A stretch of 64,000 bases of DNA from Pseudoxanthomonas suwonensis (GCF_000972865.1 NZ_CP011144.1:3283118-3347117), one strand, 5' to 3'; numbered from the stretch's first letter, positions 20,056 through 30,259 are shown. The notes: a model not told the origin generated them from the sequence alone. Numbers and translations: made by a program.

Positions 20056-22851
20056 TCACTCCAGGACGTAGACCAGGGCGGTGCGCGGTGGCACGGTGAA
20101 GTGGCCGCGGGCGGGATCGAAGCGGGCCTGTTCGCGCGGCCGCGGGTCGGCCGCGCCGGCGGCCAGGTGCACCGGGTGCAGCGCGTAGCGCTTGCCGCGT
20201 TCGGACGGCAGGTCCAGCGCCTGTGCCTGCGGCGAGGTGTTGAGCAGGTACAGCACCTCGCGGAAACCGGCACCCGGATGGCCGCGGCCGTCGAGGTGGC
20301 CGGCGACCACCAGCGGGTTCTGCGCCGGCCCGGTATTGGGAAAGCGCAGGCGCGCGGCCACCTCGCCGGCGTCGTCCAGGCGGAACAGCGTGGAGCTGGC
20401 GCGGATCCGCAACAGGTCGCGCAGCGCGTCGCGGGCGAAGGCGATGTCTCCGGACGCGGGCTTGATCGAGGCATCGGCCAGGCGCGGCGCGATCCACGGC
20501 CAGGCGCCCTCGTTGCCGCTGGCCGGCGGCAAGCCGGTACCAAAGAAGTTGTCGTGGTAGCTCCAGTCCAGGCGGTTGAACCAGTCGCCGGAGTCGTAGC
20601 TGTTGCGGTCCATCGACTTGGAGCGCAGCGTGTCGATGCCGGCGTGGTAGTAGGCCACGCCCTGGCTGAAGGCGGTGGTGGCCATGCCCAGCACCTGCAC
20701 CCGCGCGCGGTCGTGCGCGGAGGTGCCGGACGGCAGGCGGAAGGCGTTGAGGTCGAACAGGGTTTCGTTGTCGTGGTTCTCGACGTAGTTGACCACCTCG
20801 CCGGGCGCACTCGCATAGCCGGCCGGCTGGCCGTTGTAGTCGATCGCGTGCAGCGGCGTCGGCGAGCCGTCGGCGGTGGTCAGCAGGTAGTCGCGCAGGG
20901 TGCCGGCCAGCCCGACCCGGACCAGGTCGGCGGCGTGCAGCAGATCGTCGCGTCCCAGCGCGGGATCGGCCAGTGCGTTGGGCGCGAACACCAGCCCGTT
21001 GAGCCAGCCCTGCCGCGCGACCTTGTCCGCGCCGCCGTCGCCCGGGCCGCCACCGCGCAGGGCATCGCGCGCACGGTCGCTGAAGCTGCCGATCCCGCTG
21101 CCGGCCAGCGACAGCTGCGAGGCCTGGACGAAGCGCGCGCCGTCGGCGACCTCGCCGAAGTTCCAGCCCTCGCCGATCAGCTGCACGCGGCGGCCGGCGG
21201 CGGCGTCGACCCGGCGCTGCAGCGCTTCCATCGCCGCGCGCGGCTGGTGGCCCATCAGGTCGAAGCGGAACGAATCGATCCGGTAGTGGCGCACCCACAG
21301 CTCGGCCGAGTCGACCATCAGCCGCGCCATCATCCGGTGCTCGGTGGCGGTGTTCTCGCAGCAGGTGCTGCGCTCAACGTTCCCGGCCGCGTCCAGACGG
21401 TGATAGTAGCCGGGCACGATCCGGTCCAGCACCGAGCGCTCGTCCTGGCCGGCGGCGTAGGTGTGGTTGTAGACCACGTCCATGCCCACGCGCAGGCCCA
21501 GGCCATGCAGCGCCATCACCATCGCCCGGAACTCGCGCACGCGCGCGGCGCCGTCGGCCGTGTCGGTGGCGTAGCTGCCTTCCGGCGCGTTGAAGTGGAA
21601 CGGGTCGTAGCCCCAGTTGAAACAGTCGCGCTCGGCGACCGCCATCACCGCGGCCTGCTGCAGCGGGCTGTCGGGCGGGGCGTCGGGCACCTGGGGGGTG
21701 ACGCAGCCGGACTCCGGCACGCTGGCGAAGTCGTACACCGGCAGCAGGTGCAGGTCGGTCAGGCCGGCCTGCGCGAGCGCGCGCAGGTGGGCCATGCCGG
21801 CGCTGCCGCTTTCGGTGAAGGCCAGGTACTTGCCGCGGTGCGCGGCCTCGACCGTCGGATCGCCGATCGAGAAGTCGCGCACGTGCAGCTCGTAGATCGA
21901 CATGTCGGTCTGCGCGCGCAGCGGCGCCGGCCGCGGCGCGGCGTCCCAGCCGGCCGGCTTCAGCGCCGGATCGTCCAGGTCGGCGATCCAGCTGCGCCGC
22001 GAATCGGCGCCGAGGCTGACCGAATACGGATCGGTGACGCGGTTGCGGACCAGGCCGGTGCCGCGCGCGTGCACGTCGACCAGGTAGTCGTAGTAGCGGC
22101 CGCGCAGGTCGCCGGGCAGGGTGGCCGACCACAGGCCGGTGGCCGGATCCAGGCGCAGCGGTTCGCGCCGCGTCGCGCTCGCGCGGTCGTCGGCGTAGAC
22201 GCAGACCGAGACCGCCAGTGCGGTGGGCGCCCATACGCTGAATGCGGTGCCGGCGGGGGAGGGCAGCACGCCCAGGCCTGGCGCGTCGGTCGCGGCGGCG
22301 TACAGGTCGTCCAGCGCGCCGGGGTGCTGCAGCGCGGTGGCTTCGCGCACGCGCCCGGAGGCGTCTTCCCGCACCAGCACCAGCGACTGCGTCAGCAGGT
22401 CCCGCAGGCGATCGTCGGCGAGGTCCAGGACCAGCGTGGCGCCGTCGCCGACGTGGTGGAAGCGCTGCAGGACCGACTCGGGCAGCGGCGCGGCGGCGGG
22501 ATGCAGCGCCACAACGCCGTCGGCGCCTCGGACGCGTTCCCCGGCTACCGCATGGATGCCGCCGCGCGCAGTGTGGTACAGGCGATAGCGCGCGGTCGCC
22601 TCGGCGCCGGGCCAGCGCAGCGTGCGCCGGTCCAGCCACAGCGCGCGCGCCTCGGCCGGCGCACCGGGATCGGCGGCCAGGACGGTTTGGAAGCCGGCGT
22701 CGCAGGCGCCGGTCGGCAGGGTGGAGGCGTGCGCCGTAGCGACGGCCAACCCCGAGGCCGGCAGCAACAGGGCCGCCAGCCAGCATTGCGCCGCGCGGCG
22801 GGCGCAGCCTGCATCACGACGGCTGCCGCCGCCGCGTGTCCGATGTCGCAT
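20056..22851 (-). CDS. Pullulanase-type alpha-1,6-glucosidase (GH13)
   Basis: From 22851 the product has 931 residues. I chose the second ATG because GGGAGGG lies directly before it. A signal peptide is followed by N-terminal beta modules, then a GH13 barrel with [15 protein letters not shown] (nucleophile Asp near residue 530) and [11 protein letters not shown] (Glu near 559). This matches the pullulanase-type family that cuts alpha-1,6 branch points of starch. Debranching complements the amylases. The upstream region carries the same operator as the MFS transporter gene, which is divergent from it. Confidence 0.94.
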   Translation of the reverse strand: MRHRTRGGGSRRDAGCARRAAQCWLAALLLPASGLAVATAHASTLPTGACDAGFQTVLAADPGAPAEARALWLDRRTLRWPGAEATARYRLYHTARGGIHAVAGERVRGADGVVALHPAAAPLPESVLQRFHHVGDGATLVLDLADDRLRDLLTQSLVLVREDASGRVREATALQHPGALDDLYAAATDAPGLGVLPSPAGTAFSVWAPTALAVSVCVYADDRASATRREPLRLDPATGLWSATLPGDLRGRYYDYLVDVHARGTGLVRNRVTDPYSVSLGADSRRSWIADLDDPALKPAGWDAAPRPAPLRAQTDMSIYELHVRDFSIGDPTVEAAHRGKYLAFTESGSAGMAHLRALAQAGLTDLHLLPVYDFASVPESGCVTPQVPDAPPDSPLQQAAVMAVAERDCFNWGYDPFHFNAPEGSYATDTADGAARVREFRAMVMALHGLGLRVGMDVVYNHTYAAGQDERSVLDRIVPGYYHRLDAAGNVERSTCCENTATEHRMMARLMVDSAELWVRHYRIDSFRFDLMGHQPRAAMEALQRRVDAAAGRRVQLIGEGWNFGEVADGARFVQASQLSLAGSGIGSFSDRARDALRGGGPGDGGADKVARQGWLNGLVFAPNALADPALGRDDLLHAADLVRVGLAGTLRDYLLTTADGSPTPLHAIDYNGQPAGYASAPGEVVNYVENHDNETLFDLNAFRLPSGTSAHDRARVQVLGMATTAFSQGVAYYHAGIDTLRSKSMDRNSYDSGDWFNRLDWSYHDNFFGTGLPPASGNEGAWPWIAPRLADASIKPASGDIAFARDALRDLLRIRASSTLFRLDDAGEVAARLRFPNTGPAQNPLVVAGHLDGRGHPGAGFREVLYLLNTSPQAQALDLPSERGKRYALHPVHLAAGAADPRPREQARFDPARGHFTVPPRTALVYVLE

Positions 22852-22920
22852 CGTGCCCTCCCAGGCCTTCATCGATGTCGCTTGCGGGTGTGGGTTGCTT
22901 CGCGCCAGGGATCCGTTGCC

Positions 22921-23036
22921 CCGTCATTCCCGCGAATGCAGGAATCCAGCGTCGTTGGCTTTCAACAGCTTGAAGTCACTGGATTCCCGCGAGACCAGCC
23001 GTTCGGCTGTTGTGAAGCATTTCGCGGGAATGACGG
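22921..23036. repeat. MITE-like inverted repeat
   Basis: Perfect 16-bp terminal inverted repeats, CCGTCATTCCCGCGAA (22921-22936) and its inverse (23021-23036), enclose about 84 bp with GAAGTCACTGG inside. It sits between the pullulanase gene and its probable operator. No coding capacity is visible. Confidence 0.85.
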
Positions 23037-23125
23037 GCTTGAAAAGCCGAGTCGCTTGGAGCTTTCCCTGGCGCGGCCATTCACTATTCCATGCAACGCA
23101 TGCGATCCGGCCGGGTATGGGCGGA

Positions 23126-23174
23126 TGAATACGTATGCACTCTCCGTGCGCTGGTCACGCCGCGCCTCTACCAT
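23126..23174 (+). promoter_or_regulatory. Operator and -10 region of the pullulanase/MFS divergent promoters
   Basis: TGAATACGTATGCA (23126-23139) followed 29 bp later by TACCAT (23169-23174) points to the MFS-amylase operon, 85 bp before its ATG. On the opposite side CGCATGCG and ATGGAATA lie toward the pullulanase gene, as in the receptor/amylase region. The central ATACGTAT is a perfect 8-bp palindrome, typical of LacI-family sites. Confidence 0.7.
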
Positions 23175-23259
23175 GGCCGCGGCGTCGTCGTGCCGTCGTT
23201 TCCGTCGCGCGTCGCTGCCGCACATCGCATCCGTGATTCCCGGAGGGGGGAACCGCTTG

Positions 23260-24744
23260 ATGGAAAGCAGACCGCGTCTGTCGTTCTGGCAGATATGGAA
23301 CATGTGTTTCGGCTTCCTGGGCATCCAGTTCGGGTTCGCCCTGCAGAACGCCAACGTCAGCCGCATCTTCCAGACCCTGGGCGCGGACATGGATCTGGTG
23401 CCGGGCCTGTGGATCGCCGCGCCGCTGACCGGGCTGCTGGTGCAGCCGGTGGTCGGCTACTTCTCCGACCGCACCTGGACACGGCTCGGCCGCCGCCGCC
23501 CGTACTTCCTCGCCGGCGCGATCCTGGCCACCCTGGCGCTGTTCGTGATGCCCAACTCGCCGGCGCTGTGGATCGCGGCCGGCACCCTGTGGATCCTGGA
23601 CGCGTCGATCAACGTGTCGATGGAACCGTTCCGCGCCTTCGTCGGCGACCAGCTGCCGCCATCGCAGCGCGCCGGCGGCTACGCGATGCAGAGCTTCTTC
23701 ATCGGCGTGGGCGCGATCGTCGCCAGCCTGCTGCCGTGGCTGCTGGCCAAGGCCGGCGTGGCCAATACCGCCGGGCCGGGCGAGGTGCCCGACACGGTGC
23801 GCTACGCCTTCTACGTCGGCGGCGTGGTGCTGTTCGCCGCGATCGGCTGGACCGTGCTGCGCACCCGCGAGTACCCGCCGGAGGTGCTGGCCTCGTTCGA
23901 GGACGCGCAGCCGGCGGACGGGCCGGTGCATGCCCGCGCGGAGGCGGCGCCCGCCGCGGCCGCCGGCTGGCTGCTGGCCGGCCTGGCGCTGGCCGCGCTG
24001 ATCGCCGCGCGCGGCTGGGACCGCATGCTGTACGTGCTCGCCGGCATGCTCGTCGCCTACGGTGCGCTGCTGCTGCTCGCGCGCGTGCTGCCGCCCGGCG
24101 GCATGCTGCCGACCCTGGTCTCCGACATGCGTGCGATGCCGCGCACCATGCGCCGCTTGGCGGTGGTGCAGTTCTTCTCCTGGTTCGCCCTGTTCGCGAT
24201 GTGGATCTACACCACCGCGGCGGTGGCCGGCGTGCACTTCGGCAGCGACGATCCAACCTCGGTCGCCTACAACGAGGGCGCCAACTGGGTCGGCGTGCTG
24301 TTCGCCGCCTACAACGGCTTCGCCGCGCTGGCCGCCATCGCCATCCCCTGGATGGTGCGCGCGCTGGGCCTGCGCTTCAGCCACCTGGCCAACCTGTGGC
24401 TGGGCGCGGCCGGGCTGCTCTCGTTCCTGCTGATCCGCGATCCGCAGTGGCTGCTGCTGTCGATGGTCGGCGTCGGTTTCGCCTGGGCCTCGATCCTGTC
24501 GCTGCCCTACGCGATGCTGTCCGACAGCCTGCCGGCGATGAAGATGGGCGTGTACATGGGCATCTTCAACTTCTTCATCGTCATCCCGCAGCTGGTCGCG
24601 GCCAGCTTGCTGGGCTTCCTGCTCAAGCATCTGTTCGGCGGCCAGCCGCTGTGGGCGCTGGCCCTGGGCGGGGCCAGCCTGCTGCTGGCGGGGCTGTGCG
24701 TACTGGCGGTGCCGACCCTGGCCGCGAAGGAGGCCCGCGCATGA
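23260..24744 (+). CDS. MFS sugar transporter (maltose/maltodextrin)
   Basis: The 494-residue protein has about 12 hydrophobic segments. The first loop reads YFSDRTWTRLGRRRPY, the variant of the MFS D-x3-T/R-x-G-R-R signature seen in SLC45/GPH-type sugar:proton symporters. Similar transporters carry maltose or sucrose across the inner membrane in Xanthomonas and Caulobacter. CGGAGGGGGG lies before the ATG at 23260. The stop overlaps the amylase ATG (ATGA), so the two genes are translationally coupled. Confidence 0.93.
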   Translation: MESRPRLSFWQIWNMCFGFLGIQFGFALQNANVSRIFQTLGADMDLVPGLWIAAPLTGLLVQPVVGYFSDRTWTRLGRRRPYFLAGAILATLALFVMPNSPALWIAAGTLWILDASINVSMEPFRAFVGDQLPPSQRAGGYAMQSFFIGVGAIVASLLPWLLAKAGVANTAGPGEVPDTVRYAFYVGGVVLFAAIGWTVLRTREYPPEVLASFEDAQPADGPVHARAEAAPAAAAGWLLAGLALAALIAARGWDRMLYVLAGMLVAYGALLLLARVLPPGGMLPTLVSDMRAMPRTMRRLAVVQFFSWFALFAMWIYTTAAVAGVHFGSDDPTSVAYNEGANWVGVLFAAYNGFAALAAIAIPWMVRALGLRFSHLANLWLGAAGLLSFLLIRDPQWLLLSMVGVGFAWASILSLPYAMLSDSLPAMKMGVYMGIFNFFIVIPQLVAASLLGFLLKHLFGGQPLWALALGGASLLLAGLCVLAVPTLAAKEARA

Positions 24745-26381
24745 TCCGCAGGCTTTCACTGGCGCTGGCGGCGGGCCTGGGCCTGGCGGGCACGGCCCAG
24801 GCCGAGGACTACTACGGCACGCTGGAGCCGTTCGCGCAGGAGTCGGTCTACTTCGTGCTGACCGACCGCTTCGTCAACGGCGATCCGGCCAACGACCACC
24901 GCGACCAGGGCGGCGCGCACCGCACCTTCGACATCCCGCTGCCGCCGTGCGAGGGGCAGGTCGGCAACGTCGGCTACCTCGGTGGCGACTTCCGCGGCCT
25001 GCTCGACAACGCCGGCTACATCGCCGAACTGGGCTTCACCGCGGTGTGGCTCACCCCGATCGTCGACAACCCCGACCAGGCCTTCACCGGTGGCGACGAG
25101 ATCACCTGCGATGGCTTCCTCACCGACCGCGGCAAGACCGGCTACCACGGCTACTGGGGCGTGAACTTCCACCGCCTGGACGAGCACCTGCCCAGCGCCG
25201 GCCTGGATTTCGCCGGCCTGACCGCCGGCCTGCGCGGACATGGCCTGAAGACGGTGCTGGACATCGTCGGCAACCACGGTTCGCCGGCCTGGACCATGCC
25301 GGTGGCGCAGCCGCAGTTCGGCCAGCTGTTCGACGCGCAGGGCCGGCTGGTCGCCGACCACCAGAACCTGCCGCCGGAGCAGCTCGATCCGGCGCGCAAC
25401 CCGCTGCACGCGTTCTACAACGACAAGCCCGACCTGGCCCAGCTGAGCGACCTCGACGCCGACAACCCGGAGGTCATGGACTACCTGGTCGGCGCCTACC
25501 TGCACTGGATCGGGCAGGGCGTGGACGCGCTGCGCATCGACACCATCCGCCACCAGCCGCTGTCGTTCTGGAAGGCGTTCTCCGACCGGATCCGCGCCGA
25601 GCACCCGGGCATGTACATGTTCGGCGAGGCCTTCGACACCGAGGCCGCCAACATCGCTCCGTTCACCCTGCCGGAGAACGGCGGCATCAGCGTGCTCGAT
25701 TTCCCGATGAAGGACGGCATGGTCGCCGCGTTCGGGCGGGAACGGGCGGGCTACGAACGCCTGGCCGGCACGCTGTACCTGGAGGACGGTCCCTACGCCA
25801 ATCCCTACGACCTGGCCACGTTCTACGACAACCACGACATGCGCCGGCTGGACGCGGACGATACCGGGTTCATCGACGCGCACAACTGGCTGTTCACCGT
25901 GCGCGGCATCCCGGTGGTCTATTACGGCTCGGAGACCGGCTTCATGCGCGGCCAGGCCGAGCACGGCGGCAACCGCGCCTACTTCGGTCAGAAGCGGATC
26001 GACGCCGCGCCGGGCAGCGACATCCACCGCCAGCTCAAGCGGATCGCGCACCTGCGCCGCGAATCGCCCGCATTGCAGCGCGGGCTGCAGGTGAACGTGG
26101 AATTGGCCGGCGACCACGCCGCGTTCTACCGCGTCTACCAGCACGGCGGCACCCGCCAGACCGCGCTGGTGCTGCTGAACAAGGGCGACCGGCCGCATAC
26201 GATGACGGTGTCGAAGTACCTGCAGCCGGGCCGCTGGCGCGACGGTTTCAGCGGCGAGCCGATCCAGGTCGGCCGCAAGCTGCGCGCCGAGGTGCCGGCG
26301 CACGGTGTGCGCGTGTTCTTCTTCGATGGTGCGCTGACCCGCGCCGACCTGCGCGAACGGCTGGCGGAACTGATGTACTGA
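24741..26381 (+). CDS. Secreted GH13 alpha-amylase
   Basis: This is a 546-residue enzyme with signal peptide MIRRLSLALAAGLGLAGTAQA. Catalytic residues are Asp267 (ALRIDTIRH), Glu296 (MFGEAFD) and the DNHD motif near residue 370. The N-terminal SVYFVLTDRFVNGDPANDH resembles CGTase-like amylases. It probably acts in the periplasm on maltodextrins that enter through the TonB receptor. The ATG overlaps the MFS stop codon. A structured repeat begins about 60 bp after the stop and could act as terminator. Confidence 0.94.
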   Translation: MIRRLSLALAAGLGLAGTAQAEDYYGTLEPFAQESVYFVLTDRFVNGDPANDHRDQGGAHRTFDIPLPPCEGQVGNVGYLGGDFRGLLDNAGYIAELGFTAVWLTPIVDNPDQAFTGGDEITCDGFLTDRGKTGYHGYWGVNFHRLDEHLPSAGLDFAGLTAGLRGHGLKTVLDIVGNHGSPAWTMPVAQPQFGQLFDAQGRLVADHQNLPPEQLDPARNPLHAFYNDKPDLAQLSDLDADNPEVMDYLVGAYLHWIGQGVDALRIDTIRHQPLSFWKAFSDRIRAEHPGMYMFGEAFDTEAANIAPFTLPENGGISVLDFPMKDGMVAAFGRERAGYERLAGTLYLEDGPYANPYDLATFYDNHDMRRLDADDTGFIDAHNWLFTVRGIPVVYYGSETGFMRGQAEHGGNRAYFGQKRIDAAPGSDIHRQLKRIAHLRRESPALQRGLQVNVELAGDHAAFYRVYQHGGTRQTALVLLNKGDRPHTMTVSKYLQPGRWRDGFSGEPIQVGRKLRAEVPAHGVRVFFFDGALTRADLRERLAELMY

Positions 26382-26443
26382 CGCCAGCGACCGCAACGGC
26401 GACGGCAAGAGCGTTGGGCGTGGTCGGCTTCGGTCTGAGCCGC

Positions 26444-26542
26444 GGCAGGCCGGGTGTGTTGCGGTCGTCTCGGCGGCACATCCGTGTGCCGACTCGCCGA
26501 CGCGGCCATCCATGGCCGCTGCCGCAACACACCCGGCCTGCC
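26444..26542. repeat. Structured repeat, copy B (perfect outer stem)
   Basis: Arms 26444-26464 and 26522-26542 pair over 21 bp without a mismatch. Inner hairpins are CGGCACA/TGTGCCG (loop TCCG) and GCGGCCA/TGGCCGC (loop TCCA). Compared with copy A, several stem positions change on both strands so that pairing is kept. It is located directly downstream of the amylase gene. Confidence 0.88.
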
Positions 26543-26632
26543 ACGTCTTCGGGGCGCTTTGGGGTCGTGGCTTCGTCATCGCCAACGCCCTGCCCGGCTC
26601 CATTCGTCGCCCGACGACCTGCTCTTGTGTAG

Positions 26633-26840
26633 GAGCCGGGCTTGCCCGCGACGCGACGCCGTCGGCCCAGGCATCGCCTTCATGATTCCGACGCCCGTGT
26701 CGCCGACTGAAGTCAGCTCCTACAGGAGAGCGGCGGCGGCACAGCTGTTGTAGGAGCCGGGTTCAGCCGGCGACCCGACGCCGTCGGCACAGGCAGCGTC
26801 CTCCGCTGTTCGACGCCCGCACGACGGGCTCCTGTCGCGG
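26633..26840. repeat. REP cluster downstream of the amylase gene
   Basis: GTAG-headed units start near 26630 and 26751, with an inverse end at about 26720 (CTCCTACAGG). After this, 26840-26972 shows only a stretch similar to 6176-6420 (CAACAGAAACCACGAC and CCCCCGGCCGAAGC). No gene is seen between the amylase and the regulator. Confidence 0.8.
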
Positions 26841-26972
26841 GAGCCAAGGGACCTTTCGGAGCCTGGTGCTTCTATGCCAGCCAACAGAAACCACGACGTG
26901 GAAGCCGCCCGATGGGACGACGGCCCCCGGCCGAAGCTGCGGTGCTTCTGCTTCTGTCCCCCGGCAGGCGCA

Positions 26973-28004
26973 TCACCCGGCGGCCGACGACCCCCGCAGC
27001 ACCAGCCGCACCGGCAGGGTCCGGGGCTCCACCGGCTCGCCCTGGATCAGCCGGATCAGGCTGTCCACCAGCACTTCCCCGGCCTGCTTGGTGTCCTGCT
27101 GCACGGTCGACAGGCCCGGCTGGACGAAGCTGGCCATGGCGATGTCGTCGAAACCCGCCACTGCCACGTCCTCGGGCACGCGCAGGCCGTGCTCGCGCAG
27201 GGAGTTCAGCGCGCCCAGGGCGATCAGGTCGCTGGCCGCGAACAGGGCGTCGAAGCCGGCGCCGGCATCCAGCAGCGCGGCGGCGGCCACGTGGCCGGAT
27301 TGCTCGGTGGTGATCGCATCGACCTGCAGTGCCGGGTCCGGTTCCAGTCCCGCCTCGCGCAGCGCCTGCGCGTAGCCCCGGTAGCGCTCGAAGAATTCCG
27401 GGTAGTGGTCCGATGCGTGGCCGAGGAAGGCGATCCGGCGCCGGCCCTGCGCCAGCAGGTGTGCGGTGATGTCGTGGCCGCCCTGGAAGTTGTCGCAGCC
27501 GATGGAGACGCCCGGCTCGCCCGGCAGCGCCGCGCCCCAGCGCACGAAGTGGGTGCCCTGTTCGACCAGGCGCTGCAGCTTGGACTCCGATTCCAGATAG
27601 TCGCCGTAGCCGAGCAGGATCAATCCGTCGGCCTTGTGGCTGTCCTCGAAGTCGGCATGCCAGTTGTTGGACAGCTGCTGGAACGAGACCAGCAGGTCGT
27701 AGCCGCGCAGCGCGCAGGCGCGGGTGATCGAGCCCAGCATCGAGTGGAAGAACGGGTTGATCAGCGAGTCGTCCGGGGTCGGGTCCTCGAAGAACAGCAG
27801 GGCCAGGGTGCCGGACTGCTGGCAGCGCAGGTTGGAGGCGTTCTTGTCGACCTTGTAGTTGAGCTCGCGGGCGATGGCCAGGATCCGGCGCCGGGTCTCC
27901 GGGTTGACCGAGGGGCTGCCGCGCAGGGCACGCGACACCGTCGGCTGGGAAACCCCGGCCAGGTGGGCGATGTCCAGCGAAGTGGCCTTGCCCTTGATGG
28001 TCAT
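26973..28004 (-). CDS. LacI-family regulator of the starch/maltodextrin locus
   Basis: The 343-residue protein has an N-terminal helix-turn-helix (residues about 8-27, SLDIAHLAGVSQPTVSRAL) with the LacI hinge, then a periplasmic-binding-like sugar domain (GFDDIAMASFVQPGLSTVQQD near the C-terminus). The start at 28004 (MTIKGKATS) is preceded by GGAGGGGGCCCGGC. Such regulators release DNA, or bind it, in response to maltose-type sugars. It lies at the end of the starch locus, so it most likely binds the ATACGTAT palindromes. None is seen before its own gene. Confidence 0.92.
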   Translation of the reverse strand: MTIKGKATSLDIAHLAGVSQPTVSRALRGSPSVNPETRRRILAIARELNYKVDKNASNLRCQQSGTLALLFFEDPTPDDSLINPFFHSMLGSITRACALRGYDLLVSFQQLSNNWHADFEDSHKADGLILLGYGDYLESESKLQRLVEQGTHFVRWGAALPGEPGVSIGCDNFQGGHDITAHLLAQGRRRIAFLGHASDHYPEFFERYRGYAQALREAGLEPDPALQVDAITTEQSGHVAAAALLDAGAGFDALFAASDLIALGALNSLREHGLRVPEDVAVAGFDDIAMASFVQPGLSTVQQDTKQAGEVLVDSLIRLIQGEPVEPRTLPVRLVLRGSSAAG

Positions 28005-28095
28005 GCCGGGCCCCCTCCGGGCCGCAATGCGTGGTGCCTGCGGGCATGATGCCACGCCGCCGCCGCGCGCCCGTGCCTTGGCCGGCCGGCTGGGC

Positions 28096-28101
28096 TAGAA
28101 T
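28096..28101 (+). promoter_or_regulatory. Probable -10 box of the thrS leader transcript
   Basis: TAGAAT is a good -10 hexamer, but no -35 is found at 17 bp (a TTGGCC lies 12 bp away, too close). Initiation near 28108 would give a leader of about 250 nt carrying the Thr-codon peptide and terminator. Support is moderate. Confidence 0.4.
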
Positions 28102-28179
28102 CCCCGCATCGCCGCCGGCATGGTGCCGGCGAGCCCGAACCGCAGGATGGCCCGCGGCAGCGCCGGCCGAGCGTGCGAC

Positions 28180-28206
28180 ATGAGCACTACCACCGCCCAC
28201 CGCTGA
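28180..28206 (+). CDS. Threonine-rich leader peptide of thrS (MSTTTAHR)
   Basis: ATG AGC ACT ACC ACC GCC CAC CGC TGA encodes MSTTTAHR, with three Thr codons in a row. Its stop lies one base before a sequence able to form an alternative stem, and 30 nt before an intrinsic terminator. This is the order found in thrL and pheM attenuators. The ribosome site is weak (CGAG). Translation of the peptide is inferred. Confidence 0.6.
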   Translation: MSTTTAHR

Positions 28207-28235
28207 ACGCCGCCGAGGCTCCACGATTCCAGCTG

Positions 28236-28259
28236 GCGCCCTCGAGGCGCTTTCTTTTT
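28236..28259 (+). terminator. Attenuator terminator in the thrS leader
   Basis: Stem GCGCC (28236-28240) pairs with GGCGC (28246-28250), loop CTCGA, then TTTCTTTTT. A competing stem pairs 28208-28211 with 28246-28249 and 28214-28218 with 28240-28244, and cannot coexist with the terminator. Further hairpins at 28258-28275 and 28280-28297 precede the thrS start. Confidence 0.65.
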
Positions 28260-28354
28260 GCCCGTCCGTGGGCAAGAGCCCGGCCATCCATGGCCGGACT
28301 TTTCAATGCAACAGCGCAGGCTTCGGCCGGGCGCGACAGAGACCTCCGGTTCCC

Positions 28355-30259
28355 ATGATCACGATCACCCTCCCCGACGGCAGTCGCCGCGAATTCGACG
28401 CCCCCGTTTCGGTCCTGCAGGTCGCCCAGTCGATCGGCGCGGGCTTGGCCAAGGCCACCGTTGCCGGCCAGGTCGATGGCCGCCTGGTCGATGCCAGCGA
28501 CGTCATCGACCACGACGCGACCCTGCGCATCATCACGCCCAAGGACGAGGAGGGCGTGGAGATCATCCGCCACTCCTGCGCGCACCTGGTCGGCCACGCG
28601 GTCAAGCAGCTGTACCCGGACGCGAAGATGGTGATCGGCCCGGTGATCGCGGAAGGGTTCTACTACGACATCCACAGCGAGCGCCCGTTCACGCCCGAGG
28701 ACCTGGCCGCGATCGAGGCGCGCATGCGCGAACTGATCGCCCAGGATTACGACGTGGTCAAGAAGATGACCCCGCGTGCCGAGGTGGTGGAGGTGTTCAA
28801 GGCCCGCGGCGAGGACTACAAGCTGCGCCTGGTCGAGGACATGGCCGACGACGTCACCGCGATGGGCCTGTACTACCACCAGGAATACGTGGACATGTGC
28901 CGCGGCCCGCACGTGCCCAACACCCGCTTCCTCAAGGCGTTCAAGCTGACCCGGATCTCCGGCGCCTACTGGCGTGGCGACGCCAAGAACGAGCAGCTGC
29001 AGCGCATCTACGGCACCGCCTGGGCCGACGAGAAGCAGCTCAAGGCCTACATCCAGCGGATCGAGGAGGCCGAGAAGCGCGACCACCGCCGCATCGGCAA
29101 GCAGCAGAACCTGTTCCACCTGCAGGAAGAAGCCCCGGGCCTGGTGTTCTGGCACCCCAAGGGCTGGTCGGTGTGGCAGGTGGTGGAGCAGTACATGCGC
29201 CGCGTGTACCGCCAGACCGGCTACGGCGAAGTGCGCTGCCCGCAGATCCTGGACGTGTCGCTGTGGCAGAAGTCCGGCCACTGGGACAACTACAAGGACA
29301 ACATGTTCTTCACCGAGTCGGAGAAGCGCACCTACGCGGTCAAGCCGATGAACTGCCCGGGCCACGTCCAGGTGTTCAACCAGGGCCTGCACAGCTACCG
29401 CGACCTGCCGATCCGCTACGGCGAGTTCGGCGCCTGCCACCGCAACGAGCCCTCCGGCGCGCTGCACGGCATCCTGCGCGTGCGCGGCTTCACCCAGGAC
29501 GACGGCCACATCTTCTGCACCGAGGACCAGGTCGAGGCCGAGGTCCGCGCCTTCCACGAGCAGGCGCTGAAGGTCTACGCCGACTTCGGCTTCGAAGACA
29601 TCCAGATCAAGATCGCCCTGCGCCCGGACTCGCGCCTGGGCGACGACGCCACCTGGGACAAGGCCGAGGACGCGCTGCGCTCGGCGCTGCGCGCCTCCGG
29701 GGTGGAGTGGCAGGAACTGCCGGGGGAGGGCGCCTTCTACGGCCCCAAGATCGAGTACCACCTCAAGGACGCCATTGGCCGGACCTGGCAGCTGGGCACC
29801 ATGCAGGTCGATTTCATGATGCCCGGCCGGCTGGGCGCCGAGTACGTGGACGAGAACAGCCAGCGCCGGCACCCGGTCATGCTGCACCGGGCCATCGTCG
29901 GGTCGATGGAGCGGTTCATCGGCATCCTGATCGAGCACCACGCCGGGTCCTTCCCGGCCTGGCTGTCCCCGGTCCAGGCGGTGGTCCTGAACATCACCGA
30001 CGCCCAGGCTGAATACGTGGCCGAGGTCCAGAAAACCCTTGCAAATCAAGGATTCCGGGTCGAGGCGGATTTGCGCAACGAGAAGATCGGCTTTAAGATC
30101 CGCGAGCACACGCTGCAGCGGGTGCCGTACCTGCTGGTGGTCGGGGACCGCGAGAAGGACAACGGCGCCGTGGCGGTGCGCACGCGTTCCGGGGAAGATT
30201 TGGGCACAATGGCGGTGTCCGCGTTCGCCGAAACGCTGCGTTCGCAAGAATTGGCGTAA
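28355..30259 (+). CDS. thrS: Threonyl-tRNA synthetase
   Basis: The 634-residue enzyme charges tRNA-Thr. The start [15 protein letters not shown] at 28355 opens the TGS domain. An editing domain with [10 protein letters not shown] (the H-x3-H zinc-like motif) follows, then a class II core with NCPGHVQVF and the anticodon-binding domain from about residue 535. Length matches E. coli ThrS (642). It begins the thrS-infC-rpmI-rplT-pheST-ihfA cluster. The leader suggests attenuation by threonine supply. Confidence 0.98.
   Translation: MITITLPDGSRREFDAPVSVLQVAQSIGAGLAKATVAGQVDGRLVDASDVIDHDATLRIITPKDEEGVEIIRHSCAHLVGHAVKQLYPDAKMVIGPVIAEGFYYDIHSERPFTPEDLAAIEARMRELIAQDYDVVKKMTPRAEVVEVFKARGEDYKLRLVEDMADDVTAMGLYYHQEYVDMCRGPHVPNTRFLKAFKLTRISGAYWRGDAKNEQLQRIYGTAWADEKQLKAYIQRIEEAEKRDHRRIGKQQNLFHLQEEAPGLVFWHPKGWSVWQVVEQYMRRVYRQTGYGEVRCPQILDVSLWQKSGHWDNYKDNMFFTESEKRTYAVKPMNCPGHVQVFNQGLHSYRDLPIRYGEFGACHRNEPSGALHGILRVRGFTQDDGHIFCTEDQVEAEVRAFHEQALKVYADFGFEDIQIKIALRPDSRLGDDATWDKAEDALRSALRASGVEWQELPGEGAFYGPKIEYHLKDAIGRTWQLGTMQVDFMMPGRLGAEYVDENSQRRHPVMLHRAIVGSMERFIGILIEHHAGSFPAWLSPVQAVVLNITDAQAEYVAEVQKTLANQGFRVEADLRNEKIGFKIREHTLQRVPYLLVVGDREKDNGAVAVRTRSGEDLGTMAVSAFAETLRSQELA

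Noticed and set aside
28078..28101. Complete sigma70 promoter TTGGCC/TAGAAT before thrS
   Set aside because: The two boxes are only 12 bp apart; only the -10 was kept, at low confidence.
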